64,000 nt of DNA from Pseudodesulfovibrio sediminis (GCF_020886695.1 NZ_AP024485.1:2303001-2367000), one strand, 5' to 3'; positions 8,222-18,044 are shown, counted from the stretch's first letter. Notes: generated by a model not told the origin, from the letters alone. Translations and numbers: made by a program.

Positions 8222-9589
8222 TCAGACTGGCGGATTTCCCAACAGGATATCCCGGAGTATAACCAAACCGCGTTCCAAATCATCCAGATCATCCGTCCCT
8301 GTCAGTGAGACACGGGCGGCAGCCGGAGCGATCGTTCCCACAGCAAACTTCTCCGCCCCAAAGACATTGACCCCCTTTGCTGCGGCAGCCTGCTCCAGCG
8401 CCTGTCCTGTCCACCCCTCCGGGAGATCGAGCCAAATGAAGAAGCCGGTTGGCTTGCCTCTGAAACGGAACCCTTCCAACACGTCACAGGCGAGCATATA
8501 GCGACGAGCCGCAGCCCGCCGTTTGTTTTCCACCACCTGATCTGCCGTGCCGTCATTGATCCACATGGCGGCCAGTTCCGCGTTCAGGGGCGGGGCCATC
8601 CAGATGGTATTGAGGACAGCCTGGGCAATGGGTTTGAGAAACTGCTTCGGCGTGACGATGAAGGAAATACGCAACCCTGCGGCCAGTGATTTGGACATGC
8701 CAGCCACATACACACTCCGATGCCGCGCCCGATTACCCACCGGCGTATACTCCCCAGGATCAGTCAGATCATAGGCATCGTCTTCGATGATGATGAGGTC
8801 ATGCCGGTCCGCAATATGGGCAATCTCGGTTCGCCGTCCTTCGCTCAGGGTGGCGGTGGTGGGATTATGCACTCCGGGCATGAGATAGATCGCCTTGATT
8901 TCATCGCGGCGGCAGGCCGTGTCCAGGCTCTCCGGGATCATGCCGTGTTCATCCATTTCTATGGACACCAACCGCATGCCGAGCATATTGGTCAATGTTT
9001 TCATGCCGGGATAGGTCAACGCCTCCGTGGCGATACGATCTCCGGCCTGAAGCAACCCGCTCAGACAGCAGGTCAGGGCGTGCTGTGCGCCTGCGCAGAC
9101 AATGACATCCTCGGGCTCGGCGTCCACGCCGTATCGACTGGCCCAGTCCGCACCCGCCCGACGGTGTTCAGGCAGCCCGAGCGGGTCTGTATATCGCATG
9201 AAATATGTGGGATTTTTCCGGCGGGCAATACGCTTGAACCCTTCGGAAATATCCGGGTCCATGTGATGAAGCGGCGCCACGAGCCCCAGCTCCAGCATGC
9301 CGGGACAGGACGGTTCGAAAGAGACCAGAGACGTGGATGTAGCCGCATCAGACGCCACAAACGTCCCGCGCCCCACAGTGCCGGTGACCAAACCCCGCTT
9401 CTCGGCTTCACGATAGCCGCGCGTGACCGTGGAGACATTGATGCCCAATTCGTCGGCAAGATCCCGGTGCGTGGGCAGCTTTGCCCCCGGGACCAGAACT
9501 CCGGCCACAATATCACGTTGTATGGTATCGGCCAGCCGACTATACAGCGGCCCCTCTGCCTCAACCAGGAAAGGTGAATATATTGTCAT
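8222..9589 (-). CDS. MocR/PdxR-type GntR regulator with aminotransferase domain
   Basis: 455 residues from the ATG at 9589. The N-terminal GntR winged HTH reads LADTIQRDIVAGVLVPGAKLPTHRDLADELGI and ends GRGTFV. The C-terminal two thirds is a fold-type I aminotransferase domain with the PLP lysine in GMSKSLAAGLR, the substrate/PLP aspartate-tyrosine region IIEDDAYDL, and CAGAQHALT. Such proteins bind DNA and sense PLP, amino acids or adducts. It is divergent from a LysE-family exporter, so it probably regulates it. No ribosome site precedes the ATG, which sits inside a perfect palindrome; leaderless translation or an upstream start at 9652 is possible. Confidence 0.88.
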   Translation of the reverse strand: MTIYSPFLVEAEGPLYSRLADTIQRDIVAGVLVPGAKLPTHRDLADELGINVSTVTRGYREAEKRGLVTGTVGRGTFVASDAATSTSLVSFEPSCPGMLELGLVAPLHHMDPDISEGFKRIARRKNPTYFMRYTDPLGLPEHRRAGADWASRYGVDAEPEDVIVCAGAQHALTCCLSGLLQAGDRIATEALTYPGMKTLTNMLGMRLVSIEMDEHGMIPESLDTACRRDEIKAIYLMPGVHNPTTATLSEGRRTEIAHIADRHDLIIIEDDAYDLTDPGEYTPVGNRARHRSVYVAGMSKSLAAGLRISFIVTPKQFLKPIAQAVLNTIWMAPPLNAELAAMWINDGTADQVVENKRRAAARRYMLACDVLEGFRFRGKPTGFFIWLDLPEGWTGQALEQAAAAKGVNVFGAEKFAVGTIAPAAARVSLTGTDDLDDLERGLVILRDILLGNPPV

Positions 9590-9605
9590 GCAGACAATAT
9601 ATTCA
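9575..9605. promoter_or_regulatory. 31-bp palindromic operator over the MocR-like start codon
   Basis: TGAATATATTGTC (9575-9587) and GACAATATATTCA (9593-9605) are perfect inverted repeats around a five-base centre. The start codon of the MocR-like gene (9587-9589) lies at the edge of one arm. It is the only long dyad in the space before the divergent exporter, so autoregulation together with control of that gene is likely. Confidence 0.75.
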
Positions 9606-9673
9606 TTGACGCCACACAATGTCAATCGTAGGTGTCTCACATGAAAAATCACTAAAAATTTCGGAGCTGAACC

Positions 9674-10276
9674 ATGAATATGGAAACCTACACCGCCTTT
9701 TTGCTGTTCGCCATTGTCATGACCGCAACGCCCGGTGCGGGCAATCTGACCATGATGGGCATCGGGCAGAACACGGGATTCAAGTCCTCGCTACCCTTTC
9801 TGGCCGGAGCCGTGATCGGTGCGCTGGGCCTGAACACCATGGTCAGCCTCGGCCTTGGCGGGCTGTTCATGGCGTCGCCCCGACTTGCATGGGTCATGAA
9901 GATCGGCGGCATGGGGTATATCTGTTATCTCGGCTGGAAGCTGCTCTCCATGCGCCTGACAACCGGAGCGGCTGTAAAACGCTTCACCTTCATGGAAGGC
10001 GTCATCCTGCATCCGCTCAACCCGAAAAGCTGGGCCATGTCCGTGGTAGGATTCAGCCAGATCGCCAATAATTCCAGGCCATTCATACAACAATTAATCA
10101 TATTTGTTCTGACCTTCATGGCCTGTCAGATCACCTTCCATTCCAGCTGGGGGCTGGCCGGGGTCGCCATCATGCGCACGCTCAAATCCAACTCCGTGCT
10201 CATGGGCGTCAACACCGTGCTGGTGGCCGTCATGATCGGCGCGACCGCCTACGCCCTCTTCCTGAGCCCCACCTAG
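9674..10276 (+). CDS. LysE/RhtB family exporter
   Basis: 200 residues with six hydrophobic segments and the family N-terminus [20 protein letters not shown], including the TPGPxN-like turn (here TPGAGN). The mid-protein [10 protein letters not shown] element is the RhtB/LysE equivalent of NPK. It exports an amino acid or related small metabolite across the inner membrane; the substrate is unknown. GGAG lies eight bases before the ATG. It is divergent from the MocR-like gene, which probably controls it through the palindrome at 9575-9605. Its stop codon overlaps the fumC stop on the other strand by a few bases. Confidence 0.87.
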   Translation: MNMETYTAFLLFAIVMTATPGAGNLTMMGIGQNTGFKSSLPFLAGAVIGALGLNTMVSLGLGGLFMASPRLAWVMKIGGMGYICYLGWKLLSMRLTTGAAVKRFTFMEGVILHPLNPKSWAMSVVGFSQIANNSRPFIQQLIIFVLTFMACQITFHSSWGLAGVAIMRTLKSNSVLMGVNTVLVAVMIGATAYALFLSPT

Positions 10277-11667
10277 TCGTGGGGTCGGGTCATCTTCTCC
10301 GGCACCATGATCTGATCAAATTCCTTTTCGGTTACGAGACCGAGTTCCAGGGCGGACTCCTTGAGAGTCTGGCCTGTTTCATGAGCGTGGTGCGCGATGC
10401 TCGCCGCGCTCTCGTACCCGATAGCCGGAGCCAGGGCGGTCACCAGCATGAGGGATCGGTTGAGGTGGTCGCTGATCCGCTCCCGGTTGGGTTCCAGGCC
10501 ATCCACCAGATTGATGCGGAAAGAGTCCATGGCATCCACCAGAAGACCGATGGAATGCAGGAGATTGCGGATCATGAGCGGTTTGTACGCATTCATCTCC
10601 AGTGCGCCGGACGTGCCGCCCAGGCTGACCGCCTGGTCGTTGACGATGACCTGCAGGGAAACCATGGTCAGGGCCTCCACCTGCGTGGGGTTGACCTTGC
10701 CGGGCATGATGGATGAACCCGGTTCGTTGGCGGGCAGGATGAGTTCGCCAATACCTGCACGCGGCCCGCAGGCCAGCAACCGGATATCGGACGCGATCTT
10801 GTTCAGGGACACGGCCAGCGTCTTGAGCAGACCGGAAAAATGGACCAGCGCGTCATGACTGCCCTGGGCGGCGAAGATGTTGCGCACCGGGACAAAAGGC
10901 AGACCGGTCAACTCGGCGATGTTCGCTATGGCGTCCTCGCCAAATCCGGGGGAGGTGTTTATGCCGGTGCCCACAGCCGTCCCGCCCAGGGGCAGGGCAT
11001 AGACTTCTCCCAGCCCCGCATCCAGTCGATACAGCGACTCCTCAAGCATGGCGGCATACCCGGAGAACTCCTGCCCAAGCGTCAACGGCGTGGCGTCCTG
11101 CATGTGCGTGCGACCGATCTTGACAATATCCATCCACGCCTTTGCCTTGGTGGAAAGATGGTCTTTCAGCATGCGTAGAGAGGGCAGAAGCCTTCTGAAA
11201 GTTTCAATTACGACAGACATATGCATGACTGACGGAAAGTTATCGTTAGTTGACTGACTCTTGTTGACATGGTCATTGGGATGCACCGGCTTCTTGGAGC
11301 CGAGCGACTCTCCGGCAAGCTGGGAACACCGGTTGGCAATGACCTCGTTGACGTTCATGTTGAACTGGGTGCCGGACCCTGAAATCCAGACCGGCAGGGG
11401 AAACATGTCGCGGTGCCGACCATCGATGATTTCATCACAGACGCGGACAATGAGCTCCATGATCTCGGTCGGGAGTGTGCCTGCCGCATGGTTGGCCTGG
11501 GCGCATCCTTTCTTGAGAATGGCATAGGGGGTGATCATCTCCCGGGGCATGCGCTCATGCCCGATGGTAAACAGATTCAATGCCCGCTGGGTCTGGGCAC
11601 CCCACAGCATATCGGACGGCACCCTTACAACGCCGAGGCTGTCTGATTCATTTCTGAACTCCGTCAT
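10273..11667 (-). CDS. fumC: class II fumarate hydratase
   Basis: 464 residues, the normal length for FumC, which interconverts fumarate and malate in the citric acid cycle without an iron-sulfur cluster. The superfamily signature [11 protein letters not shown] (flexible loop with catalytic serine) is present, as are [18 protein letters not shown], the [11 protein letters not shown] motif and [16 protein letters not shown], which form the active site with residues from three subunits. AAGGAG lies about eight bases before the ATG. It stands as a single gene, tail to tail with the LysE-family exporter. In sulfate reducers it would serve fumarate/malate turnover. Confidence 0.96.
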   Translation of the reverse strand: MTEFRNESDSLGVVRVPSDMLWGAQTQRALNLFTIGHERMPREMITPYAILKKGCAQANHAAGTLPTEIMELIVRVCDEIIDGRHRDMFPLPVWISGSGTQFNMNVNEVIANRCSQLAGESLGSKKPVHPNDHVNKSQSTNDNFPSVMHMSVVIETFRRLLPSLRMLKDHLSTKAKAWMDIVKIGRTHMQDATPLTLGQEFSGYAAMLEESLYRLDAGLGEVYALPLGGTAVGTGINTSPGFGEDAIANIAELTGLPFVPVRNIFAAQGSHDALVHFSGLLKTLAVSLNKIASDIRLLACGPRAGIGELILPANEPGSSIMPGKVNPTQVEALTMVSLQVIVNDQAVSLGGTSGALEMNAYKPLMIRNLLHSIGLLVDAMDSFRINLVDGLEPNRERISDHLNRSLMLVTALAPAIGYESAASIAHHAHETGQTLKESALELGLVTEKEFDQIMVPEKMTRPHD

Positions 11668-11956
11668 CTCCCGCTCCTTTCTTTATCACCGACAGTAGCC
11701 CATGTTCGGGTTTGCCTCAACCGGAATGAAAAGCCTGAAGAAGGTAGCGACTATGCCTGCAAGCCTTGTAAACCAAGCGTTATGACAAAAAGTAATTCAA
11801 GAAGTAATACAGCTATCCCCTGCTGGCAGCCGGTACGATCCTGAATCTGAACAAACCAGGAGACCTATCCGGGTGGAAATCCAGTACGACGAGGACCGCA
11901 TCGGTCTGCGGTCCTCGTCTGAACGGAAGGGATGGACGAAAAGAGGTGAAACGAAA
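11668..11956. other. fumC-fmdE intergenic region with strong hairpin
   Basis: Noncoding, 289 bases. GACGAGGACCGCA (11888-11900) pairs perfectly with TGCGGTCCTCGTC (11907-11919) around TCGGTC. There is no T run on either side, but its place just after fmdE suggests transcript-end formation or protection. The stretch CCAGGAGACCTA (about 11858-11869) resembles the 3' end of a cobalamin riboswitch on the plus strand, but I find no core. Confidence 0.6.
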
Positions 11957-12568
11957 TTAGATTTTTTGTTCCATGGTGGCAAAACAGGGGATACACACGG
12001 TCTTCCCTCCAAAGCGCCGGGTGCGCGATTCCATGACTGACTCGCCACAGCAATCACAAGTCAGGCTTTCCAGTATCTTCGCTCCCCTGGGCGGATCGGT
12101 CGTAAGCGGGGTGACATGAAACATCTCTTCAAGTCCAATCGTCATGAAACGATCCTGCAGCAAGGCCCGCAACTCCTTGACCCTGGACTTGTCCTCTTGC
12201 GTGGCAGAGCCATCTGACTGTTTCCCCATGAGGGCGGCGAGCTCTTCGTCCATGCCTGCCCGGACTGCCGGATTAAGCAGAGCCCGGAATCCTTTGCCGG
12301 ATTTTCTGTCGTAAAAGGAAAAGGCTATCTTCCCGTAATCGCGGTGCAGGAAATTCCCTTTGCCATACGTACACCCTGTAAGAAATTGAATGGCGTCGAC
12401 GCCGCACATGTCGGTCTCGGATACAGCCACCATTTCAATGGCCTCAGGCGACCCCAGTTCATTGATGGCCAGCTCCGACGCACGGATGCCGATGGCCAGC
12501 CCCGGGCAGCTGTGGCCATGGAACGCAATGGTATCTTCGATGGTCTCAGCGGAAAACGTACAGGTCAT
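11957..12568 (-). CDS. FmdE family metal-binding protein
   Basis: 203 residues from an ATG with AAGGAG upstream. The FmdE domain (1-150) has its hallmark FHGHSCPGLAIGIRASE and, later, DMCGVDAIQFLTGCTYGKGN; histidine and cysteines of these motifs bind metal in solved family members. A C-terminal zinc ribbon follows (CDCCGE and CIPC, about 170-195). The family was named after a formylmethanofuran dehydrogenase operon, but this organism need not have that enzyme. It follows an iron-complex-type ABC importer by 23 bases, suggesting a cytoplasmic metal or cofactor handler for the imported ligand. Confidence 0.88.
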   Translation of the reverse strand: MTCTFSAETIEDTIAFHGHSCPGLAIGIRASELAINELGSPEAIEMVAVSETDMCGVDAIQFLTGCTYGKGNFLHRDYGKIAFSFYDRKSGKGFRALLNPAVRAGMDEELAALMGKQSDGSATQEDKSRVKELRALLQDRFMTIGLEEMFHVTPLTTDPPRGAKILESLTCDCCGESVMESRTRRFGGKTVCIPCFATMEQKI

Positions 12569-12591
12569 TGCTCTCTCCTTTCTCTGTATAC

Positions 12592-13347
12592 TCATTGGGC
12601 GGGGACTATCATCGGATAGCCCTGCACGGTATGAATGTGTACCGGCAAACCATACACCTCTTCGACAATATCCGTTGTCACTTCACAGGTAGGGCCGGTT
12701 GAATGGATGTGTCCGTTCTTGAGAAACAGGACCTTGTCCGCATAGCGCAAGGCGGTGTTCAGGTCGTGCATGGTCATGACTGCGGCAATTACGTGCTCGT
12801 CAACAACGCGCCTGAGCATGGTCATGATATCGACCTGACTCTTGAGGTCCAGCGAGCTGGTCGGCTCGTCCAGCAGCATGAGCCGTGGCTCCTGAACCAT
12901 GGCGCGGGCAATGGAGACCTTTTGCAACTCGCCGCCACTCAGTTGATCGATATACCGCAACGACAGTGCCTCCAGATGGAGCCGTTTTATGGCTGAATCA
13001 ACAATCTTGAGATCCTCGTCGCCGACCTTCCACCGGATATGCGGCTTGCGTCCCATGAGTATGGCGTCAAAAACAGTCATGCGGGCGGTGCCGTTCTTTT
13101 GCGCCACATAGCCGATACCCAGCGCGATTTCGTTGGGCTTCATCCTGAGTACGTCACGGCCCTCGACCATGACAATGCCCGCCGAGGGGCGATGAATGGC
13201 GTTGATACATTTGAGCAACGTTGTCTTGCCCACCCCGTTAGGGCCAAGAATCGCTAACAGTTCTCCGCCCTTGAGGTTGAAATCAACCCCGGAGAGCACA
13301 GGCTGACCACCATAGGTGAAATCAATGTCGGCAACGGAAAGGATCAT
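12592..13347 (-). CDS. ABC importer ATPase, FecE/BtuD type
   Basis: 251 residues. Walker A is GPNGVGKTTLL, the signature is LSGGELQKVSIARA, Walker B is LMLLDEPTSSLD and the switch histidine sits in MTMHDLNTAL. It powers the adjacent permease and overlaps its reading frame by four bases. The FecE/BtuD/FhuC branch serves siderophores, heme, cobalamin and other metal chelates. With the permease, binding protein and fmdE it forms a four-gene minus-strand operon. Confidence 0.93.
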   Translation of the reverse strand: MILSVADIDFTYGGQPVLSGVDFNLKGGELLAILGPNGVGKTTLLKCINAIHRPSAGIVMVEGRDVLRMKPNEIALGIGYVAQKNGTARMTVFDAILMGRKPHIRWKVGDEDLKIVDSAIKRLHLEALSLRYIDQLSGGELQKVSIARAMVQEPRLMLLDEPTSSLDLKSQVDIMTMLRRVVDEHVIAAVMTMHDLNTALRYADKVLFLKNGHIHSTGPTCEVTTDIVEEVYGLPVHIHTVQGYPMIVPAQ

Positions 13348-14414
13348 CTTCGCTGTCCCCTTATGATGAGGTAAATGAAAATCGGCGCGCCCATGAAGGC
13401 CGTGAGCACGGAAACCGGCAAAACATGAGGAGCCAAAACCAGACGGGCCGCCGTGTCCGATACGATCAGCAGCAAGCCGCCGCCCAGGATCGAGGCGGGC
13501 AACAGGAACCGGTGGTCAGAGCCGATAACCCGGCGGGCCATGTGCGGCACCACCAGACCGACAAAGCCGATGATACCCAGAAAGGCGATGATCACGGCTG
13601 TTACCAGCGTGGCCAGCAGCATACCGACCATGCGCACACGCTCCACGCGAACGCCCAGCCCTCTGGCTGTTTCGTCCCCCGCGTCAATGGCGTTGTAGTT
13701 CCAACTGTTGCCAAGGAAAAAGACCGATGCGCCGACCGTGACCGCAGTAATAACGCCCAGTTCGGACCATGACGCGCGGGCCGTGTCGCCAAAGCTCCAA
13801 AAGACGATGGCGGCAAGCTGCACGTCATCGGCAAAGTATTGCAGAAACATGGTTCCGGCCGTGAAAAGCGCACCCAGGGCCACACCGGTGAGCACCATGA
13901 CTTCAGGAGTCGCCCCGCGCAGCCGGGACACCCCGATAATTACGCCCGCCGCAGCCAGACTGAAGGAAAAGGCCACAACCGTGGTGATGAACGGCGAGGT
14001 AATGTTGATCGTGTCCGCGTTGGCGGAGGTCATGATCCCACCACCCAGAATCATGACGGAAAAAGCCGCGCCAAAGGCCGCCGCATGGGAGATGCCCAAC
14101 GTGAACGGAGACCCCAGAGGGTTGCGCAGAATCGATTGCATGGCGGTGCCTGCCACGGCCAGCCCCGCGCCGCCGACAATGGCCGTCAACGCCTGGGGCA
14201 GCCGAATGTTCCAGATGATGACGTCATGCCGTCTGGACACCGCCCCTCCAAGCAGACTTTTGGCGACCTCATCAAGAGGAATGCCCGCAGCTCCAAGGGA
14301 AACAGCCACCACCAGAGACGTAACAAGCAGCCCGGCCAAAAGAACGACAAGCCCGACCTTCCAGCTTATATACCGCTTGTACTCAACAGGGATTGTACCG
14401 TCAGAAAAATGCAC
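13344..14414 (-). CDS. FecCD/BtuC-family permease
   Basis: 356 residues with about ten transmembrane helices. FecCD landmarks are present: GGAGLAVAGTAMQSILRNPLGSPFTLGIS, and near the end FLGIIGFVGLVVPHMARRVIGSDHRFLLP, the coupling region with the ATPase, then GAPIFIYLIIR. A cytoplasmic N-terminal tail of about 20 residues precedes the first helix. It forms the membrane channel, as a homodimer, for the binding protein encoded one base upstream. The same family member occurs again at 16977-18044, in a different, clearly diverged form. Confidence 0.93.
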   Translation of the reverse strand: MHFSDGTIPVEYKRYISWKVGLVVLLAGLLVTSLVVAVSLGAAGIPLDEVAKSLLGGAVSRRHDVIIWNIRLPQALTAIVGGAGLAVAGTAMQSILRNPLGSPFTLGISHAAAFGAAFSVMILGGGIMTSANADTINITSPFITTVVAFSFSLAAAGVIIGVSRLRGATPEVMVLTGVALGALFTAGTMFLQYFADDVQLAAIVFWSFGDTARASWSELGVITAVTVGASVFFLGNSWNYNAIDAGDETARGLGVRVERVRMVGMLLATLVTAVIIAFLGIIGFVGLVVPHMARRVIGSDHRFLLPASILGGGLLLIVSDTAARLVLAPHVLPVSVLTAFMGAPIFIYLIIRGQRR

Positions 14415-14415
14415 G

Positions 14416-15525
14416 CTAATTCACCGGTACCGGCTTGTATGCCATGCCGCGAAAGATGCCGTTCATGTCTGAATACACCGGCTTGCCCACCAGAAACGTA
14501 TATATCTCGTCAGCCTTGGCAGCCGGGTCCACATCGGTAAAGCGTTCGGGATAGAGCTGCTTGCCGATGAAGAAGGCGTTGGCAAGAATGGAGCCGTAGT
14601 TCTGCGTATACCAGTTGTAGGGAAGCAACCCGTAGACCCTGCCTTCCCTGACCGCGGTCAACGTGCGGTATGCCGGGTCTGTGCGCAGCTCGAAAAGCCC
14701 CCCGGCCTTATCTCCCAATTGCAGGGTAGACAGATCGAGGAACAGGTAATCGGGGTTCCACTCAACGATCTTTTCCTTTGATACGTCGGAATGGCTGAGT
14801 TCCTTTTTCGTGATTCCCTTGGTGTAGGCGAGATTGTGCGCATTGACGAAAGAGAACGGCGGGTAACCGGGTTCCGTTGACTGATACCCGTGTGGCCCCT
14901 TGAAGGCGACGCCCCCCACGAAAACCGAAGGACGTTGCTGTTCCGGTATGTCTGCCGTGCGCTGAACAAGATCGTCGATCTGTTTTTCCATGAAGGCGAT
15001 GACCGCTTCGGCGCGCTGCTGTTTGCCGATCACCTCGCCCATGGTCCGCAGGGATTGATACAGCTGGGGCCGCAGCGCACCCAGATTGCCGTAGTTGAGC
15101 ACCACAACGGGGATGCCGGTCTTGTCCTGCAGCTCCACAGGGTCGTAGCCCATGCTCGAAGCGTATGTCTTGAAGATGACCTGGGGCTGTGGCTCCAGCG
15201 TCAAAATGAGTTCCGGATTATCATGTCCCCGAAATTCGCCGAAGATGGGCAGCGATTTGAACTGCGGATTGGCCAACGCATACGGGCGTGCATCAAACGT
15301 CTTTTTCCGGCTCTCGATGTCGTCGACCGCCACTGCCGTGGACTGGGCCTGAAGATATGTCAGCAGCCGAAGACAACCCGAGCCTGAACAAATGGAACGC
15401 TCAACACGCTCGGGCACATTCACCGTTCGCTTTGAAGCATCAACGATGGCTCGGGTTCCGGCAAAGGCCGGTAAAGCCAAAAGCATGGCCAGGATCAAAA
15501 GACACGACTGAATTGAACGAGACAT
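14416..15525 (-). CDS. metal-chelate ABC substrate-binding protein
   Basis: 369 residues with a signal peptide ending near AFAG. It belongs to the helical-backbone (cluster A-II, BtuF/FhuD) family: VNVPERVERSICSGSGCLRLLTYL, then PELILTLEPQPQVIFKTYAS and the C-terminal lobe beginning RPSVFVGGVAFKGPHGYQSTEPGYPPFSFVN. The last phrase belongs to a distinct subfamily usually annotated as iron ABC transporter binding proteins. Cys46 and Cys50 near the ligand cleft are unusual. It is the first gene of the permease-ATPase-fmdE operon and is divergent from a second importer. The ligand is not known; iron, corrinoid or another metal complex are all possible. Confidence 0.88.
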   Translation of the reverse strand: MSRSIQSCLLILAMLLALPAFAGTRAIVDASKRTVNVPERVERSICSGSGCLRLLTYLQAQSTAVAVDDIESRKKTFDARPYALANPQFKSLPIFGEFRGHDNPELILTLEPQPQVIFKTYASSMGYDPVELQDKTGIPVVVLNYGNLGALRPQLYQSLRTMGEVIGKQQRAEAVIAFMEKQIDDLVQRTADIPEQQRPSVFVGGVAFKGPHGYQSTEPGYPPFSFVNAHNLAYTKGITKKELSHSDVSKEKIVEWNPDYLFLDLSTLQLGDKAGGLFELRTDPAYRTLTAVREGRVYGLLPYNWYTQNYGSILANAFFIGKQLYPERFTDVDPAAKADEIYTFLVGKPVYSDMNGIFRGMAYKPVPVN

Positions 15526-15924
15526 ACGACTTTACTCCACGGGATAAGTACGGGGTTGCGAGTGCCACCAAGTTTATATTTGTAATACTGAACGAGTATG
15601 AAAAAACAAATCATGAGTCAAGGTTCACATAAATTTATGGTTTGTAATTAAGCCCCCGAAAAAGGAATGCCGGACGGGAAGTCAGCCATTGAGCCGAGTG
15701 CCAGAGGAGCGTGTCCCTCATTCGCGAAAACGGCCCTCTACAAACAGAGGCCGGATTCATTCGGTCAACCCGCTGAACAGGCGCATCTTCCCCTTGTGAT
15801 CATTCGTGTCACGGATACATGAAAAGGCGTGACGCAATTGGCAGGGTAGAAAATGTAGATTAAGTGGTCAGTATCAATGAATGCCCCATATACCAATTTA
15901 AGTACAAAACTAAATGATCACATC
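15526..15924. promoter_or_regulatory. shared control region of two divergent importer operons
   Basis: 399 noncoding bases between the two binding-protein genes. The first 100 bases from each gene are AT-rich and the middle (about 15660-15800) is GC-rich with short inverted repeats such as GGCCCTCT and AGAGGCC at 15732-15754. That suggests a structured leader or a regulator site. I found no convincing Fur box, NikR site or known riboswitch core. Confidence 0.45.
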
Positions 15925-16980
15925 ATGAGCAAAAAGACACAACAAATATCAAAATGGAAAAGAAGCATTGCAGTCATTGTGTGCGTATTGTCCATCACTA
16001 TTACAGGACATGCATTCGCCAAAGACATGAAAGACATGACTGGTCGCGTTGTTGCAGTCCCGGACAGGGTGCAGACCGTGTACGCGGTCTCACCGCCCGA
16101 GACCATGCTTGTCTATGCCCTTGACCCAACGCTGCTTGCCGGATTGAACTTCCCGCTACGGGGCTGTGAAAAATACATTGATACGCATACGCTGAACCTT
16201 CCCGTAATCGGGGGGTATTTCGGACAGGGGAAAACACCCAACAAGGAAAAACTTGTCAAACTGAACCCGGATCTGGTGATCGGAAGAAAATCCAATCCCA
16301 TGAGCGAGAAATTCGAACAGTTTCTCGCCAAGTTCAACATCCCCATCGCCACAATCATTATTGATCGGCTGGACCAATACCCCGAGGCCTTTGAACTCAC
16401 CGGAGCCATCCTCAACCGGGAGGCTCGGGCAAGGAAACTGGCCGACTATACCCGGGCGACCTTCTCACAGGTCAGCGAAAAGACGGTTTCGATACCAACA
16501 GCCAAACGGGTGAGGGTCTATTACGCCGAAGGCAATGACGGCCTGTATACGGAGTCCAACGGCTCGATTCATGCCGAACTCATTCCCCTTGCCGGGGGAG
16601 TCAATGTTCACGATCAGGGGACAGTGACCCGGTACGGCAGGGACAAGGTGACCATGGAGACGATCATCGCCTATCAGCCTGAGGTCATCTTTGTCGAACA
16701 GCCTGTCTTTTATGACAAAATATATTCCTCGCCCGGCTGGAAGAGTATTCCGGCGGTCAAGAACAAGCGGGTCTATCTCATACCGAAAAAACCATTCAAC
16801 TGGTTTGATCGTCCCCCGTCGTTCATGCGCATACTGGGGTTAAAATGGGTTGCACAGACGCTCTATCCCGATCTGTTCGGTTTGGACATGCAACAGGAAT
16901 GTCGCGATTTCTTCCACCTGTTCCTGCAAAAGGACATTTCTCCCGAAGACGCGGCCCAACTCATGAGCAGTGCACAATGA
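15925..16980 (+). CDS. second metal-chelate ABC substrate-binding protein
   Basis: 351 residues from the ATG at 15925, where the signal peptide KRSIAVIVCVLSITITGHAFA begins properly; the frame can be extended to 15877. Cluster A-II fold: DMTGRVVAVPDRVQTVYAVSPPETMLVYAL, a first lobe ending NPDLVIGR, and a second lobe (about 193-320) with RVRVYYAEG, VTMETIIAYQPEVIFVE and KRVYLIPKKPFNW. It is exported and delivers its ligand to the permease, whose start overlaps its stop by four bases (ATGA). The second lobe is matched by the C-terminus of the radical SAM protein encoded at the end of the same operon. The ligand is unknown. Confidence 0.88.
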   Translation: MSKKTQQISKWKRSIAVIVCVLSITITGHAFAKDMKDMTGRVVAVPDRVQTVYAVSPPETMLVYALDPTLLAGLNFPLRGCEKYIDTHTLNLPVIGGYFGQGKTPNKEKLVKLNPDLVIGRKSNPMSEKFEQFLAKFNIPIATIIIDRLDQYPEAFELTGAILNREARARKLADYTRATFSQVSEKTVSIPTAKRVRVYYAEGNDGLYTESNGSIHAELIPLAGGVNVHDQGTVTRYGRDKVTMETIIAYQPEVIFVEQPVFYDKIYSSPGWKSIPAVKNKRVYLIPKKPFNWFDRPPSFMRILGLKWVAQTLYPDLFGLDMQQECRDFFHLFLQKDISPEDAAQLMSSAQ

Positions 16981-18044
16981 GCACGGTCAGCACTCTTGTC
17001 CGGACACAGGCGTCTCTTGTCGCGGACAGGGGCGGCTCGTCCGTGCTGCTGCTGGGCCTGACCACACTCCTGATCGTGAGCCTGGTCGTCTCGTTGACCC
17101 TGGGCAATTACCCCTTGTCCCTCCAGGACATAGCAAGCGTCCTGCAACACTCGTTGTTCTCGACCGGGGAGATGCAGCCGGACAGATACCAGTTGGTAAA
17201 GAACATCCTGTTTGACATTCGCGCCCCGCGCCTCATCGCCGCGGCCCTCATCGGGGCTGCGCTGTCCACATCCGGGGCGGCCTTTCAGTCGATGTTCGTC
17301 AATCCGCTGGTCGCACCCGGCATCCTCGGCGTCCTGCCCGGGGCCTCCTTTGGGGCGGCCCTCGGCATGCTGGTCTGCGACTCCTGGATCGAAGTGCAAT
17401 TCCTGAGTTTTGCCGGGGGCATGCTGGCTGTGGGCTTCGCCGTCTTTCTGGCCAAGATATACAAAGGCGACCGGCTGATGATGCTCATCCTCGGCGGTAT
17501 CATCAGCGGGGCCTTCTTCACCTCGCTGCTGTCGGTGGTCAAATACACGGCAGATCCGACAGATCAACTCCCTGCCATTGTATACTGGCTCATGGGCGGC
17601 CTTTCCATGGTTGATACGGAGACCGTCGCCTATACCTCCATCCCCATCCTCATCGGTATCACCTGCATTCTGGGGATGTCCCGCTATCTGAACGCGCTCA
17701 GCATGGGCGACGAAGAAGCCAAGTCCCTTGGTATCAATGTAAAAGTAGTTCGCACCTGCCTGATCATCTTTGCCACGGTGATCAGTGCGCTGACCGTTGC
17801 CATCGGCGGATTGATCGGCTGGGTCGGGCTTGTCATCCCGCACATAGGGCGCATGCTCGTTGGCCCCAACAACGCCATCCTGCTCCCCACAACAGCCCTT
17901 ATCGGAGCAACCTATCTCGTGTTTGTGGACGATGTTTCCCGGCTTCTGCTGGACGTGGAAATCCCGCTGGGCATCATCACCTCTCTGGTGGGAATCCCGT
18001 TCTTTTCCATAATCATGAAAAACGCAAAACAGGGGTGGAAGTGA
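16977..18044 (+). CDS. FecCD-family permease of the second importer
   Basis: 355 residues from an ATG overlapping the binding-protein stop (ATGA), so translation is probably coupled. About ten membrane helices; FecCD landmarks are AALIGAALSTSGAAFQSMFVNPLVAPGILG and IGGLIGWVGLVIPHIGRMLVGPNN. The motif TDQLPAIVYWLMGGLS is conserved in this family. It is the channel for the ligand of the preceding binding protein. Compared with the permease at 13344, the sequence differs almost everywhere outside the family motifs, so the two systems are not recent duplicates. Confidence 0.93.
   Translation: MSTVSTLVRTQASLVADRGGSSVLLLGLTTLLIVSLVVSLTLGNYPLSLQDIASVLQHSLFSTGEMQPDRYQLVKNILFDIRAPRLIAAALIGAALSTSGAAFQSMFVNPLVAPGILGVLPGASFGAALGMLVCDSWIEVQFLSFAGGMLAVGFAVFLAKIYKGDRLMMLILGGIISGAFFTSLLSVVKYTADPTDQLPAIVYWLMGGLSMVDTETVAYTSIPILIGITCILGMSRYLNALSMGDEEAKSLGINVKVVRTCLIIFATVISALTVAIGGLIGWVGLVIPHIGRMLVGPNNAILLPTTALIGATYLVFVDDVSRLLLDVEIPLGIITSLVGIPFFSIIMKNAKQGWK

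Noticed and set aside
15526-15924. Possible cobalamin, Moco or Fur-controlled leader
   Set aside because: No recognisable core or consensus in either direction on inspection; recorded only as a control region.
16863-17843. 326-residue minus-strand frame
   Set aside because: Antisense of the FecCD permease gene; histidine- and glutamine-rich shadow composition.
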